This document shows, one piece after another, positions 27,678 to 36,955 of a stretch of DNA of 64,000 nt; position 1 is the stretch's first letter, and the number at the start of each line of letters is the position of its first letter. Made by a program: the position numbers and the translations under genes. This stretch comes from Bacillus sp. cl95. GTDB lineage: Bacteria > Bacillota > Bacilli > Bacillales > Cytobacillaceae. The stretch covers positions 991,680 through 1,055,679 of the forward strand of contig NZ_FOYF01000001.1 of the NCBI RefSeq assembly GCF_900115925.1. The letters run 5' to 3'. Below the pieces are notes generated by a model. It was not told where the DNA came from, did not search any database, and was given only the letters and a program-made list of their open reading frames with translations.

Positions 27678-27848
27678 CTTTTAGCACTTCCTTCATTTGG
27701 GAGGTTTTCCCCTTAATATTCAAGCCCCTCAAATCCATTTCTACAAAATTATTAATTTCTTCTAAAGCTATCCTGACCTTTAGGACAATAAAACAGCTAA
27801 CAAGTGTGGTAGCCCGATCTTAAACTAAAGCCCCTTTTATTAAGAAAA

Positions 27849-28325
27849 TTAACAATCTAAGTACAGTTTAGAGTAGATATTTTTGAAACCAGCCTTTGAG
27901 TAAAACTCTCTAGCACTTGTATTAAAATTAAATACTTTTAACTCAATTCTGTTTATTCTTTTTTTATTACTCCATTCAACCACACAATCAAGTAACATTT
28001 TTCCTATACCTTTACTCTGAAAACTCTTTAAAACCACTAGACTATTTAATTCGACCCATTTTCTTTTCTTCATAACTGGAAATGTACTTGATTCCATAAC
28101 AACACATTCTACAAAACCAACTATCAGATTATCTAATTCAGCCACAACTAAATATTTATCATCGTCTTCAATCTGATTTTGAATATATTCTAAAGGTCTA
28201 GCGTCACCTTCAGGTTCTATAAATATATCGGGATGTTCCAACCTATGTATTTCATCAAGTTCTTTGTATATTTCTAACATTTGATGAAAGTCTTTAACCT
28301 TTGCTTCTCTTGTTTCAATTTTCAT
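27849..28325 (-). CDS. GNAT family N-acetyltransferase
   Basis: 158 residues with the GNAT fold: strand VVAELDNLIVGFVECVV, LNSLVVLKSFQSKGIGKMLLDCVVEW (acetyl-CoA pyrophosphate loop Q-x-K-G-I-G), and RIELKVFNFNTSAREFYSKAGFKN. Acceptor substrate unknown. GGGAGGAT before ATG 28325. Confidence 0.85.
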   Translation of the reverse strand: MKIETREAKVKDFHQMLEIYKELDEIHRLEHPDIFIEPEGDARPLEYIQNQIEDDDKYLVVAELDNLIVGFVECVVMESSTFPVMKKRKWVELNSLVVLKSFQSKGIGKMLLDCVVEWSNKKRINRIELKVFNFNTSAREFYSKAGFKNIYSKLYLDC

Positions 28326-28428
28326 TTCTTTATCCTCCCAAAGTCTTTAATTCAGACTTTTAAAATATTATATCACCCTTCTTCAAATAATCTGCACCAT
28401 TGATTAAGGCACCCGGAATTAAAACTGT

Positions 28429-29148
28429 TTACTGTGAGATTCCCGTAAGTTCAAAGAATTCAGGTTCTGGCTTCATAAATTTCAGACCTTTTTCCGACTG
28501 AAAATAAACTTCTTTCTCCTTTTCGTAAAGAACCTTTATATCTATCTCACCAAAATCAATTGTACTTGCTTTTTCACGTGGTAATGCTTTTCCTTCCCAA
28601 TCAATTGCATCGTTAATGAGACTCACTATTTTCTGAATCTTACCTCTATCTTTTATTACCGAACAATCTCGATTGTTTGAATTCTGATATATACATATAC
28701 TTTCTGGAACTTTATTTATCCAAGTTGAAGTATAATAAATTGGTGTTTGATCGAACATTACCTCCGTTTGTTCGTCAAATTTATTGTATGATGCAGAAAT
28801 GGTTAACTCTCCTTCAAAACCTAATTTTGTCCAACGAGATTGAAATCCTCCCCAATCATTTTCAGAGTCTTCATCATCAAGTGCAGTTTGTACATAATCA
28901 TTCTTCCATCCTAGTTCAGGTAGTTTCTCAAAGTAAAAATCATATACATCATTCCAGCGATTCTCTTCTATAACGTAATTGCTTCTTGTTGGTTCTAACC
29001 CTTCAAATAAAGGAATATCATCGTGTTGTTCAGGAATAATTGACATTCCTTCATAAGTATCATCTGTCATTTTTAGGTAACCAAACCAACCCCCAGCAAC
29101 TAGTAAAACAACAACGGCAGCAAAAAATGTCCGTTTTATATTCTTCAT
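28429..29148 (-). CDS. hypothetical secreted or membrane-anchored protein
   Basis: 239 residues. One N-terminal membrane segment (FFAAVVVLLVAGGWFGYL, no lipobox cysteine), then an extracellular domain with SNYVIEENRWNDVYDFYFEKLPELGWKNDYVQ, a layout seen in small exported Bacillus proteins of unknown function, and two cysteines (CIYQNSNNRDC) that could pair. Short GGAGA just before ATG 29148. Not recognised further. Downstream is about 100 bases without a clear terminator. Confidence 0.7.
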   Translation of the reverse strand: MKNIKRTFFAAVVVLLVAGGWFGYLKMTDDTYEGMSIIPEQHDDIPLFEGLEPTRSNYVIEENRWNDVYDFYFEKLPELGWKNDYVQTALDDEDSENDWGGFQSRWTKLGFEGELTISASYNKFDEQTEVMFDQTPIYYTSTWINKVPESICIYQNSNNRDCSVIKDRGKIQKIVSLINDAIDWEGKALPREKASTIDFGEIDIKVLYEKEKEVYFQSEKGLKFMKPEPEFFELTGISQ

Positions 29149-29365
29149 TCTCCATCCCCATTTACATTAATTTTTAAGTTCTTAATTCCGCTCTTATTCA
29201 ACTGCCCGTTCGTGGAACAAACAACGGGATTGCCGCAACAGTTCCCATCTTTAACTCTTGCAACCGTTACTTCAATAACAGTTCAACAAAAAGAAGCGTT
29301 AATCCTTCTAGGATCAACGCCCCCGTTAGTTGAGTAAAGTCATTATTAAAAGTTAAATTCGCTAA

Positions 29366-29854
29366 TCAATTACCATTTTTCTTATATTTGCTTACTGCTT
29401 TTATTTCTAGTTGGCATATCCATTTATAAAATCCTAATAATATCAATAGAAGTATCGGGTCTACGATAGCCGAGTACCAAAGCGTCCACCATCCATTATG
29501 AAAGTATCCCCAAGGATTCGGTAAATTAGCTATTGCTTCGTAAATTACTATTGCTAATACAAAAATTATAAGGTACGCAAATTGTTTAGTAATTTTCTTT
29601 TCAAAAGGAAACCAATTTAAAAAAATTATATTAACTGGTGGGACTAATAGTAAATGTGGAATAATTCCTTGCCAATCAATAGCTTTAGTAAAATACCAGT
29701 AACCGTGATATTTATAATCAACAATGACATCAAATATTATCTGAAACGCAACGGTAAATGTCCAAATTTGTATAATTTTATTACCTGTTAGTTTCTTATT
29801 TGTCTTAAAGGCAATAAAATTATAAACAATAATTGCTATAATAAGGCCTATCAA
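29366..29854 (-). CDS. CBO0543-like multi-pass membrane protein
   Basis: 162 residues with four to five hydrophobic helices and conserved-looking WYFTKAIDWQGIIPHLLLVPP and WWTLWYSAIVDPILL segments, resembling the CBO0543 family of small Firmicutes membrane proteins of unknown function. TTG at 29854 follows GAGGTGA by five bases and is taken as the start. No neighbours in an operon. Confidence 0.65.
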   Translation of the reverse strand: MIGLIIAIIVYNFIAFKTNKKLTGNKIIQIWTFTVAFQIIFDVIVDYKYHGYWYFTKAIDWQGIIPHLLLVPPVNIIFLNWFPFEKKITKQFAYLIIFVLAIVIYEAIANLPNPWGYFHNGWWTLWYSAIVDPILLLILLGFYKWICQLEIKAVSKYKKNGN

Positions 29855-29879
29855 GTAATCACCTCTATTTTATATAATT

Positions 29880-30400
29880 ACCATTTTTTTGAGGGATACG
29901 CTTATTATTTGGTAATTACAAAATTCACCTAAATATTTCTTCAACTAAACTGCCGTTAGGACAATAAGGAAAATGCCCAAAAGTAGCGATCATTTCTTTA
30001 ACTCTTGCACCGTGAGTGAAATAAGAAAGTTTACAAATTCTCACTTACTTTTGTGTCATTTGACAACCTAATCATTATAATTGCATCAAAAACTCTGTAG
30101 CTCATCAGTCTTTTCCAGCTTGCCAAACAGAGTCCCTCTCTTTTTCAAAAAAAAACACCCAAAGAAAAAGGTAAATTCCACCTTAATTCTCTGGGTATTT
30201 CCCATAATTTTAAGAAAACCTTAATTACCTTTTTAGAAAAACTTATACCAGTGAGGACATGCTTTATTCAAAATCCCTGCCATTTTATATTAAATCCGAT
30301 GACAAAACATATTCAAATTTCCGCGGATTTTTTATTTTAAATTGTCCTAGCTGAATGTAACTCCTAATCTAATTATTCTATGAAATTTTATATTGAATGC
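29880..30400. other. 520-base gap without a gene
   Basis: AT-rich. It holds a segment (around 29945-30020) resembling the one at 29205-29290 (both have CTTTAACTCTTGCA followed by CCGT) and a possible weak hairpin near 30140-30210. No open frame with a ribosome binding site. Confidence 0.5.
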
Positions 30401-30405
30401 TTTTT

Positions 30406-32394
30406 TTATAAACTGAATTTTCGAACTTCATTTTGCATTTCCACTGAAAACTCTTCTAATTCGACAGCTAAGTGATTTAGTTGTTCCATAGATGCAGTAG
30501 TCTCTTCAATGGAAGCAGATACTTGTTCTGTGCCCGCTGCCGTTTCTTGGCTAATCGCATTTAGATGGTTGGAGTTTTCTAGCAAACGATTTTTTTGCTC
30601 CACCATTTCTTTCATACTTATGGTTATTCTCTCGAATAATTTATGGTTATATGTGACTTTTTCATTTATATACTTAAAAGCGATTTCTGTTTCATTTACT
30701 GTATTACCTTGTTCAAGGATGAACTGATTCGTTTGTTCGATTAATGAAACAGTATTGGATGTTTCATTTTGCATTAGTCTGATGATATTTGAAATTTCCT
30801 TCAAGGATTGGTTTGTTTGCTCTGAAAGTTTTCTTACTTCGTCTGCAACTACAGCAAAGCCTTTTCCATGTTCCCCAGCCCTAGCTGCTTCAATAGCCGC
30901 GTTTAGAGCCAATAAATTAGTTTGGCTTGCAATTCCTCCGATTGTTTGGACAATATTACTTATCGAAGAAGATCGTTCATTTAGTTGATTAACAACCTCT
31001 CCCATTTCTAAGGCAAGCTGACTGGTTTTTTCAAATTGTTTTTGAAGATTGTGGACCTTCTCCATACCTTCTTCTGAAGAAACAAACATATTTTCAGACT
31101 CTTGTTTAATTTTCTCTGATTGAATCTCAATTTCTTTTATGCTTTCCGAAAGCATATTAGATGCGACAACGTTTATTTGTACAATTTCAGTTTGATTTGT
31201 TGCACCGGAAGCAATCTGTTCCATAGTCGTTGCCACTTCATTTGATGCAGCGGTATTTTCTTCGGCGCTTGCGACTAACGTTTGGGAAGCATCTGTAACT
31301 TGATTAGATATTGTTGATATCTTCTTCAGGATATCTCTTTGTTGTTTAATCATATGGTCAAAGCTTTTACCTAAAGCACCTATTTCGTCACTCCGCTTTA
31401 TATTGATTGAAACGGTAAGATCACCTTTCTCGATCTGTTCCATTGCACCTTGTAGAGTCTTGATAGGTTTAGTTATGAAGCGGGTAACAATTAAAGAAAC
31501 TACTACCGAAAACGCGAGAACCAGAAGAAGAGTAATTAAAATCGGAGTTATGATCTGTTTTCCTTTTCCCTCAAATTCAGCAGTATTGACAATTCCGGCA
31601 ATTTTCCATCCTGTTGTCGGATTCACAAAATAACCAAATTCCCTCTCTTGACCCTCATATGTTGCATGTACTACTCCTTCTTTTTTATCCATAAACTTAT
31701 AAAACGGTTCATTATTTACATCTTTTGTTATTTCCTCTTTAGATGGATGTGCTAGAATTTTACCATGTTTATCAACTAAAAATGCATATCCTGTTTCACC
31801 AATTTTTGTTTCATTTATCATGCCAATTAAAGTGTCAATAGAGATATCGACTGCTACAACTCCAATTAACTTGTCATTTTCATATATTGCTTTAGCGGCA
31901 CTTATAATGGTTTGATTTGTACTTGTATCGATATAGGGTTCAGTCCAGATGATTTTATCTTTGCTATTTATAGCATCTGTATACCAAGGTCGTTCTTTTG
32001 GATTGTAATCAGCTGGTAATTCCGCATGTGGGTATAGAATCATTTCTGCTGTTTCTTCTGTTCCCATATAAATATTAGTGATTGTTTTATCACTTTCGAT
32101 CTTTGCTTTAAAATCATTCAGAATGGCTTCTCTATTGGTATTATAGTTTTTTACTTCTTCGTTGTTAGCAAAAAGACTGATAGTTGACTCAGTATTGTGA
32201 AAGAAAATTTCAAAAGCTTCATTTGTATTTTTCATTTGTTCTTTGACTGTTAGTGTCAACTCATTGGTTGTCATCTTAACGCTCAGTGTATAACTAATAA
32301 ATGCAATAATCCCACCCGCAATAATTAATAATGATAAAAAAGGAATAAGAATTTGACGCTGGATTTTAGAAGTAAAATAATTCTTAAAGTTCAT
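30406..32394 (-). CDS. methyl-accepting chemotaxis protein with dCache sensor
   Basis: 662 residues: TM1 (residues ~16-36), extracellular double-Cache domain ([23 protein letters not shown] and [18 protein letters not shown] are typical), TM2 (~283-305), HAMP ([20 protein letters not shown]), and a long signalling coiled coil with the conserved hairpin tip [25 protein letters not shown]. Like B. subtilis McpA/TlpA, it would sense small molecules outside the cell and control CheA. Weak GG-rich binding site before ATG 32394; monocistronic. Confidence 0.93.
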   Translation of the reverse strand: MNFKNYFTSKIQRQILIPFLSLLIIAGGIIAFISYTLSVKMTTNELTLTVKEQMKNTNEAFEIFFHNTESTISLFANNEEVKNYNTNREAILNDFKAKIESDKTITNIYMGTEETAEMILYPHAELPADYNPKERPWYTDAINSKDKIIWTEPYIDTSTNQTIISAAKAIYENDKLIGVVAVDISIDTLIGMINETKIGETGYAFLVDKHGKILAHPSKEEITKDVNNEPFYKFMDKKEGVVHATYEGQEREFGYFVNPTTGWKIAGIVNTAEFEGKGKQIITPILITLLLVLAFSVVVSLIVTRFITKPIKTLQGAMEQIEKGDLTVSINIKRSDEIGALGKSFDHMIKQQRDILKKISTISNQVTDASQTLVASAEENTAASNEVATTMEQIASGATNQTEIVQINVVASNMLSESIKEIEIQSEKIKQESENMFVSSEEGMEKVHNLQKQFEKTSQLALEMGEVVNQLNERSSSISNIVQTIGGIASQTNLLALNAAIEAARAGEHGKGFAVVADEVRKLSEQTNQSLKEISNIIRLMQNETSNTVSLIEQTNQFILEQGNTVNETEIAFKYINEKVTYNHKLFERITISMKEMVEQKNRLLENSNHLNAISQETAAGTEQVSASIEETTASMEQLNHLAVELEEFSVEMQNEVRKFSL

Positions 32395-32399
32395 CCGTT

Positions 32400-32938
32400 T
32401 GACCCCTACTTTTCTAATTTATATGTATCATATATATCGGAATGTTCATGCAAATTTTACATTGTTAATTTAAGGTTGGGATTACTAATTATGGTTATTG
32501 TTTAACATTCTCTCTGGCTAAATAAAAGGTTGGCTTTGTAAGCGATAATGTTGATAATTTTGCAAATGGACTCTGTTAAATTTCAATGTTCATTTTTTCG
32601 AAAGAAAAAGACTGCCTTATCGCAGTCATTGCCAATTCTTATAATTGCCTTCATTTTTGATATTGGTAACCTAAACAAATTTCGAATCCACAATTTACTT
32701 TTTCGGTGGCTTGGTTTGTTATTGAACTAAAGCCCCGTTACTTTAAGTACATTTCTTCACAAACAAATCTGCCATATTACTTCAATAAGAAAGGTACATC
32801 TCCACTTATAGTAGAAACGCACCGATTCCTCATCCATGAAACACAGAAAAATGTGAAAAAACATCCCCTATAAAAATACCCTTCAGACCTTGCTCTCTGA
32901 AGGGATTTCTTGTTCTCTTAATCAGTGTTACTGGAAGT
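32400..32938. other. 540-base gap with repeat fragments
   Basis: Contains GACTCTGTTAAATTTCAATG (32571 on), like the left tip of repeat copy B, then a short hairpin GACTGC..GCAGTC. From 32631 there is a segment (ATAATTGCCTTCA..., AATTTCGAATCCA) repeated at 35011-35065. At 32727 AACTAAAGCCCCGTTA resembles 27817 and 29326. A 60-codon frame across it is judged spurious. Confidence 0.5.
32865..32904 (-). terminator. terminator after DUF421 gene
   Basis: Minus-strand CCCTTCAGA / TCTGAAGGG perfect stem followed by an AT-rich T tract. Confidence 0.85.
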
Positions 32939-33529
32939 TTAAGGATTGATATCTTTTTTAGAAGCAACCTCAGTAACTATATTGTTTCCCACAGCGTGCA
33001 TATCTTTATGAAAAGAAATGGAATCGGTGTACTTAGATTCAACTAATTGGATTAATTTCTGAATGTCCTCCCTGGTGGCTGGTTGTTTATTAGCCTTCAA
33101 CTTATAACCAAGTTTTCCACTAACCTCAATAGTTGCCCACTCTAAATCAACAATGGCGTAACTTCCAGCTTGGCGTAATCGAATATCAAGATCGTCAGGA
33201 GTAAGTCTCATTTTTTTCATGTTTTCTTCATTTATTTTTCCATTTTCTATGATAAATACGGGTTTCCCACTAAAAAATGTTTCTATCTTATCAAACTTCA
33301 TTTTAAGATACTGGATACCATACACAGTAAAAATAAGAACTAAAACAACACCAAATGTGGTCAAAAGTCCTTTGTTCTCAATGGGACGACTAAGTATAGG
33401 TCCAATCGTAATCATAATGACAAGTTGGGATACTGTCATTTGAGAAACTGAATTTCTACCAGCAAATCTTAATAAGATCGTTCCCACTAAAACAATTAGA
33501 ACCGCATTCCAAATCCAATTTAATTGCAT
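32939..33529 (-). CDS. DUF421 (YetF/YrbG-like) membrane protein
   Basis: 196 residues: two to three N-terminal helices (WIWNAVLIVLVGTILLRFAGRNSVSQMTVSQLVIMITIG), then a cytosolic domain with VFIIENGKINEENMKKMRLTPDDLDIRLRQAGSY and LEWATIEVSGKLGYKLK, the pattern of DUF421. Related YetF/YetF-like proteins are found in spore membranes, but the role of this one is unknown. AGGGTGG precedes ATG 33529. The paiB remnant ends 1 base upstream. Confidence 0.88.
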   Translation of the reverse strand: MQLNWIWNAVLIVLVGTILLRFAGRNSVSQMTVSQLVIMITIGPILSRPIENKGLLTTFGVVLVLIFTVYGIQYLKMKFDKIETFFSGKPVFIIENGKINEENMKKMRLTPDDLDIRLRQAGSYAIVDLEWATIEVSGKLGYKLKANKQPATREDIQKLIQLVESKYTDSISFHKDMHAVGNNIVTEVASKKDINP

Positions 33530-33530
33530 A

Positions 33531-33767
33531 TTACCACCCTTTTTCCGTTAGTTTATAAAAAGGCATATATAATATACATGAGCTGAACATTTTATTTTGA
33601 AACGGTTTATTGGCTAAATGTGAAAGATTTTTTATAACAATGTCATTTCCTATCCTCTGAGGGTTTCCATAGGCCATATGCCCAGTAATATAGTAATCAT
33701 CACCTTTTTTATTAAAACCAAAAGGCAAATGAGTGGCTATTGGTTTCCCCTGCTCTGTTTCTTCCAT
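33531..33767 (-). pseudogene. remnant of paiB (FMN-binding transcriptional regulator)
   Basis: Residues 4-37 of this frame (TEQGKPIATHLPFGFNKKGD and then DYYITGHMAYGNPQ) match the N-terminal region of PaiB, the partner of PaiA in B. subtilis that represses protease and sporulation genes. The rest of the ~200-residue protein is missing: the first ~30 residues are gone and the sequence after GNPQ is unrelated. So this is a fragment of about 35 codons inside a 78-codon frame, not an active gene. Confidence 0.7.
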
Positions 33768-33868
33768 ACTTACCCATTAAAAAATCAATCCTGACTCTTA
33801 ACAGAGGTTAATTAAAAAAGACAAATATTAACGAAATTTTACAATATTATTACACTTTTAATGTTCTA

Positions 33869-33893
33869 GTTTTATTTTCGTTGTACAGGCTAT
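33869..33893 (+). promoter_or_regulatory. SigB-like promoter
   Basis: GTTTTA, 13 bases, GGCTAT, close to the SigB consensus GTTTAA-N12-15-GGGTAT, 43 bases before the KGG stress protein start. Confidence 0.5.
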
Positions 33894-33935
33894 TTAAAGG
33901 ATGTAACCTCAATAATCTTAAGGAGTGATCTTAAA

Positions 33936-34133
33936 ATGGCTAACAACAACGGTAATAGCAATGATTCTAAGATGTCTCGTGAGGAAAGAGGACGTAAAGG
34001 CGGAGAGGCTACAGCTGAAAATCATGACAAGGATTTCTACCAGGACATCGGTCGTAAAGGTGGAGAAGCAAGAAGCCAAAATGATAATGATAATAATTCC
34101 TCAAATGGGAGAGGACGTAACTCCAACGATTAG
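33936..34133 (+). CDS. KGG-repeat general stress protein (GsiB-like)
   Basis: 65 residues, hydrophilic, no cysteine. Two copies of the stress motif R(G)RKGGEA (REERGRKGGEATAENHDKDF and QDIGRKGGEARSQND) separated by about 22 residues, then an Asn/Asp-rich tail. The motif (KGG, PF10685) occurs in GsiB and YciG, induced by desiccation, heat and salt. AAGGAGTGATC sits before ATG 33936, and a SigB-like promoter precedes it. A second frame on the same strand (33925 on) is a shadow. Confidence 0.88.
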   Translation: MANNNGNSNDSKMSREERGRKGGEATAENHDKDFYQDIGRKGGEARSQNDNDNNSSNGRGRNSND

Positions 34134-34555
34134 GTCAAAATGACAAAGCTATACTTGATATCAGGAAAACGGCAGCTTTTTTAGCTGTCGTTTTTCTATG
34201 TAAAAAGAGGAACAAGCTCCTTAGAATAGCATCTCGGGTACAAATGAATTTTGCTTGTGACCGCGATGCTCTAATAAAACGGTTGTACTTTCTCTACCTT
34301 TCTTATTCATAGAGTAGAATTCTAAAAAAAATAGAGAAAATGCACGCGACGATACGTTATGCTAATCAATATGTTGTGAAAAAACTGCAGGAGTACATTC
34401 CTTCTCAAATGAACTTAAATAGTAAGTAGGCTGTACAAATTGGTTAGGTGAATTAAAAAATTCTATGTTTCCTCACAAATTTCGTTTCATTACTAATAAT
34501 AAAATGATAAAATCATAAAGTTGTTTTGTATTTTTCTGTAAAACGAGGTATTGAA
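34134..34555. other. 420-base gap
   Basis: Holds the terminator at 34166-34196 and, near its end, an AT-rich stretch that could carry the promoter of the spo0E-like gene. No other gene seen. Confidence 0.5.
34166..34196 (+). terminator. terminator after the KGG gene
   Basis: AAACGGCAGC / GCTGTCGTTT stem with T5. Confidence 0.85.
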
Positions 34556-34762
34556 ATGGAAAAGACTTTCGTATTTTCACCGTTTGAATTACGGATTTAT
34601 ATTGAATTCTTAAGATTGGACTTAATCGATAAAGGACTAAAACTAGGGCTTAATAATGACAGAACTGTAATAGCTAGCTAAGAGTTGGATTATTTTATTT
34701 ATCAATATCAAAAATTAATAGAATCAACAATCTCCTCCAAACGCATCTCTATTGGGATATGA
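34556..34762 (+). pseudogene. Spo0E-like aspartyl-phosphatase, broken by TAA at 34679
   Basis: Reading from ATG 34556 gives 41 residues (ELRIYIEFLRLDLIDKGLKL, NDRTVIAS) and then TAA at 34679-34681. Beyond it, in the same frame, ELDYFIYQYQKLIE continues. Together they give the Spo0E family signature S-Q-E-L-D with the Gln codon CAA changed to TAA. Spo0E-type proteins (50-85 residues) remove phosphate from Spo0A and delay sporulation. A good terminator follows at 34778. CGAGG precedes the start. The stop removes the catalytic motif, so the gene is presumably inactive unless suppressed; a sequencing error is also possible. Confidence 0.75.
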
Positions 34763-34777
34763 TTTTCTTTCAAAATG

Positions 34778-34818
34778 AAGGAGTCCCCAAAGGAATACGC
34801 CTTTGAGGACTCCTTTTC
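34778..34818 (+). terminator. terminator of the spo0E-like gene
   Basis: AAGGAGTCC...GGACTCCTT stem with inner AAAGG/CCTTT and TTTT tail. Confidence 0.85.
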
Positions 34819-34984
34819 TGATTCATTTAATACAATCACCGCATAATTTAACTGGAATTTGTTTAATAATGGTATGCTTGTGCTTTGGTATATGAACAAA
34901 CCTGATCGATCTTTCGTATTTACATGTTAAAGTCTCTCTAGTGGCCTGTGAAATGGCAAAGAAGCCTTTAGAATCACTTTACCA

Positions 34985-35065
34985 TGGTTATAACAAGCAT
35001 CCATTTCTTACAATTGCCTTCACTTTTACTATTTGACTCTATAGTCAAAACACATTTCGAATCCA
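34985..35065. repeat. short intergenic repeat, second copy
   Basis: TTCTTACAATTGCCTTCACT...ACACATTTCGAATCCATAA resembles 32631-32695 (TTCTTATAATTGCCTTCATT...AAACAAATTTCGAATCCACAA). About 65 bp, imperfect. Confidence 0.55.
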
Positions 35066-35067
35066 TA

Positions 35068-35098
35068 ATAAAAACCAACAGGCATCAGCCTGTCGGTT
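35068..35098 (-). terminator. terminator after yhbH
   Basis: Minus-strand AAACCGACAGGC / GCCTGTTGGTTT stem with a T5 tract. Confidence 0.85.
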
Positions 35099-35102
35099 TC
35101 GT

Positions 35103-36272
35103 TTAAGCAAACTTCTTATTTTCTTCATTATGAAAAAAGCTCTTCATGGCATGGAAGACATCGGCTTTCTGCTTGAGGACATAGTAACGGAAGTTTTCAT
35201 GTTTGATGTTTTTATACGCGGACATGAGGGTCGAGTGGCGGTTGTATTGATTTACTTCTCCATAACCGAACATATTGGAAACTTTCATCAACTCTTCAAC
35301 AAGTTTGACGCATCTGGCATTATCAGAAGTTAAATTATCACCATCTGAAAAGTGGAACGGATAAATATTGAACTTACTAGGATCATATTTTTGCTCGATA
35401 AGTTCCAATGCTTTTTTATATACGGAAGAACAAATGGTTCCTCCACTTTCACCTTTCGAGAAAAAGTCTTCTTCTGACACAACTTTAGCCTCTGTATGGT
35501 GAGCAATAAACTCAATATCAACGGTTTCGTATTTGGTTCGAAGGAAACGAGTCATCCAGAAAAAGAAACTTCTGGCCATGTACTTTTCCCATATTCCCAT
35601 CGATCCGCTCGTATCCATCATCGCTAAAACGACTGCTTTGGATTCAGGCTTTATTGTTTCATTCCATGTCTTAAATTTCAAATCCTCTTTATAAATAGGA
35701 TGAAATGCCGGTTTCCCCATCATCGCATTACGTTTAAAGGCAGTCATCATTGTCCGCTTCTTATCGATATTGCCCATCAATCCAGTTTTGCGGATATCAT
35801 TAAATTCAATGTTTTCAACAAGATGTTCTTGTTGCTCTTTCCTCTTTAAATTCGGTAGCTCAAGCTCTTTAAACAATGCTTCTTCGAGTTCCATCATCGA
35901 CACTTCTGCTTCGAAGTAATCTTCTCCGGCCTGATCGCCTGCTCCTTGCCCTTTTCCTTTACCCTTTTGATCACCGGACCCGTCACGAGCTACTACATCG
36001 CCAACTTTGCTGTCACCGTCTCCCTGGCCCACATGTTTGTTTTTATCATAGTTATAACGAATTTTGTATTCGTCCAAAGAACGAATTGGTATTTTTACCA
36101 CATCACGGCCATTTGACATCACGATACTTTCTTCCGTAATCAAATCAGGAAGATTATTGCGTATCGCTTCTTGGACTTTTTCCTGATGGCGCTGCTGGTC
36201 ATCGTGGCCTTTACGGTGGAGGGACCAATCTTCTCTGGAAATTAAAAACGGCTGGCTGTTCACATCGGTCAA
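35103..36272 (-). CDS. yhbH: sporulation protein YhbH (DUF444, VWA-like)
   Basis: 389 residues from TTG 36272 (AAGGAGGGG six bases upstream), matching the B. subtilis YhbH start ([25 protein letters not shown]). Features: [23 protein letters not shown], a Gly/Lys-rich linker near residues 100-125, and a von Willebrand-like domain with MIDAS motif MDTSGSMG and [12 protein letters not shown]. Co-expressed with PrkA in the mother cell of sporulating Bacillus (SigE). It lies downstream of prkA with one small gene between. Function likely with PrkA in stress or sporulation signalling. Confidence 0.93.
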   Translation of the reverse strand: MTDVNSQPFLISREDWSLHRKGHDDQQRHQEKVQEAIRNNLPDLITEESIVMSNGRDVVKIPIRSLDEYKIRYNYDKNKHVGQGDGDSKVGDVVARDGSGDQKGKGKGQGAGDQAGEDYFEAEVSMMELEEALFKELELPNLKRKEQQEHLVENIEFNDIRKTGLMGNIDKKRTMMTAFKRNAMMGKPAFHPIYKEDLKFKTWNETIKPESKAVVLAMMDTSGSMGIWEKYMARSFFFWMTRFLRTKYETVDIEFIAHHTEAKVVSEEDFFSKGESGGTICSSVYKKALELIEQKYDPSKFNIYPFHFSDGDNLTSDNARCVKLVEELMKVSNMFGYGEVNQYNRHSTLMSAYKNIKHENFRYYVLKQKADVFHAMKSFFHNEENKKFA

Positions 36273-36413
36273 TTTAAACCCCTCCTTATAAAATTTTATC
36301 TTACATTGCACACATAGTTTCCTTTTCGCATACATTATCGCGAGTGCCAAAATCCTTAGAGAAATGTAATTACTCTATCCTATGCAGAAACAGCGAATAA
36401 TTTACAGTTTATT

Positions 36414-36647
36414 TTGACAATTAGGCTAAACAATCTTAAAGAAGGACAAGCCTTTCATTTTTATGTGGTTACAATTTTAAAAACGGGTAGATTACTCGTA
36501 TCTCAGCAACGTAACCATACGGATAGTAGTACCCTGTATAGCCTCCTGCAACGCGCTGATAAGGGTTTGTATGAAATGAAGAAGACTGAATGTTTTACAA
36601 TGGGTTATCCTTTCAAGGTGCATCCCTTCTTTAGCGCAAAAAAATAA
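36414..36647 (+). CDS. possible small hypothetical protein
   Basis: Up to 77 residues from TTG 36414 with no good ribosome binding site; an internal ATG (36459) also lacks a close one. The residue mix (KEGQAFHFYVVTILKTGRLL) is not that of a random frame, and it ends just before a hairpin, but the weak start keeps this low. It is convergent with the small gene at 36669-36845. Confidence 0.35.
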   Translation: MTIRLNNLKEGQAFHFYVVTILKTGRLLVSQQRNHTDSSTLYSLLQRADKGLYEMKKTECFTMGYPFKVHPFFSAKK

Positions 36648-36671
36648 CCCTTGCTGTATCAGCAAAGGTTA
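36637..36671 (-). terminator. terminator after 36669-36845 gene
   Basis: TAACCCTTGCT / AGCAAAGGTTA stem with an AT-rich T tract on the minus strand; it overlaps the stop codon region. Confidence 0.7.
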
Positions 36672-36845
36672 CTCGTCTGCCTTTTCATGTTGGATGGGAT
36701 CTGGCTTCTTTCCATAATCCTCTTTCAATTCTTGGTTGGTTCTGCGGTTTTCCATCTGCTTTCCGAGATTCTCCATCTCCTCTAGATTAGGAGCCATTGA
36801 ACTATTCTCTGGCGTATGGTTACGATCTAATTCTGGATTCTTCAT
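36669..36845 (-). CDS. small hydrophilic hypothetical protein
   Basis: 58 residues from ATG 36845 with GAGGTGATAAAC in front. Highly charged and Asn/Glu/Pro-rich (NPELDRNHTPENSSMAPNLEEMENLGKQMEN), no cysteine, no membrane segment. Such proteins are common in spores and stress responses of Bacilli. It lies between yhbH and prkA, both sporulation genes, so a sporulation role is a reasonable guess. Confidence 0.65.
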   Translation of the reverse strand: MKNPELDRNHTPENSSMAPNLEEMENLGKQMENRRTNQELKEDYGKKPDPIQHEKADE

Positions 36846-36917
36846 GTTTATCACCTCTACTGGTATTTTCCCGTTTTTGATACTTTTTAAACAAGCCCTG
36901 CTTTTCTTGTGAAAATC

Positions 36918-36950
36918 AAAAAGAGGTCAGCGACAGCCGACCTCTTTTTA
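36918..36950 (-). terminator. terminator after prkA
   Basis: AAAGAGGTC...GACCTCTTT stem and T5 on the minus strand. Confidence 0.85.
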
Positions 36951-36955
36951 GTCTA

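Noticed and set aside
32548..32730. 60-codon frame in the 32.4-32.9 kb gap
   Set aside because: Covers repeat fragments and has no ribosome binding site.
33925..34143. 72-codon frame overlapping the KGG gene
   Set aside because: Same strand, different phase; the KGG protein has family motifs and a ribosome binding site, this one does not.
34708..34899. 63-codon minus-strand frame
   Set aside because: Overlaps the spo0E-like sequence and its terminator; no start signal.
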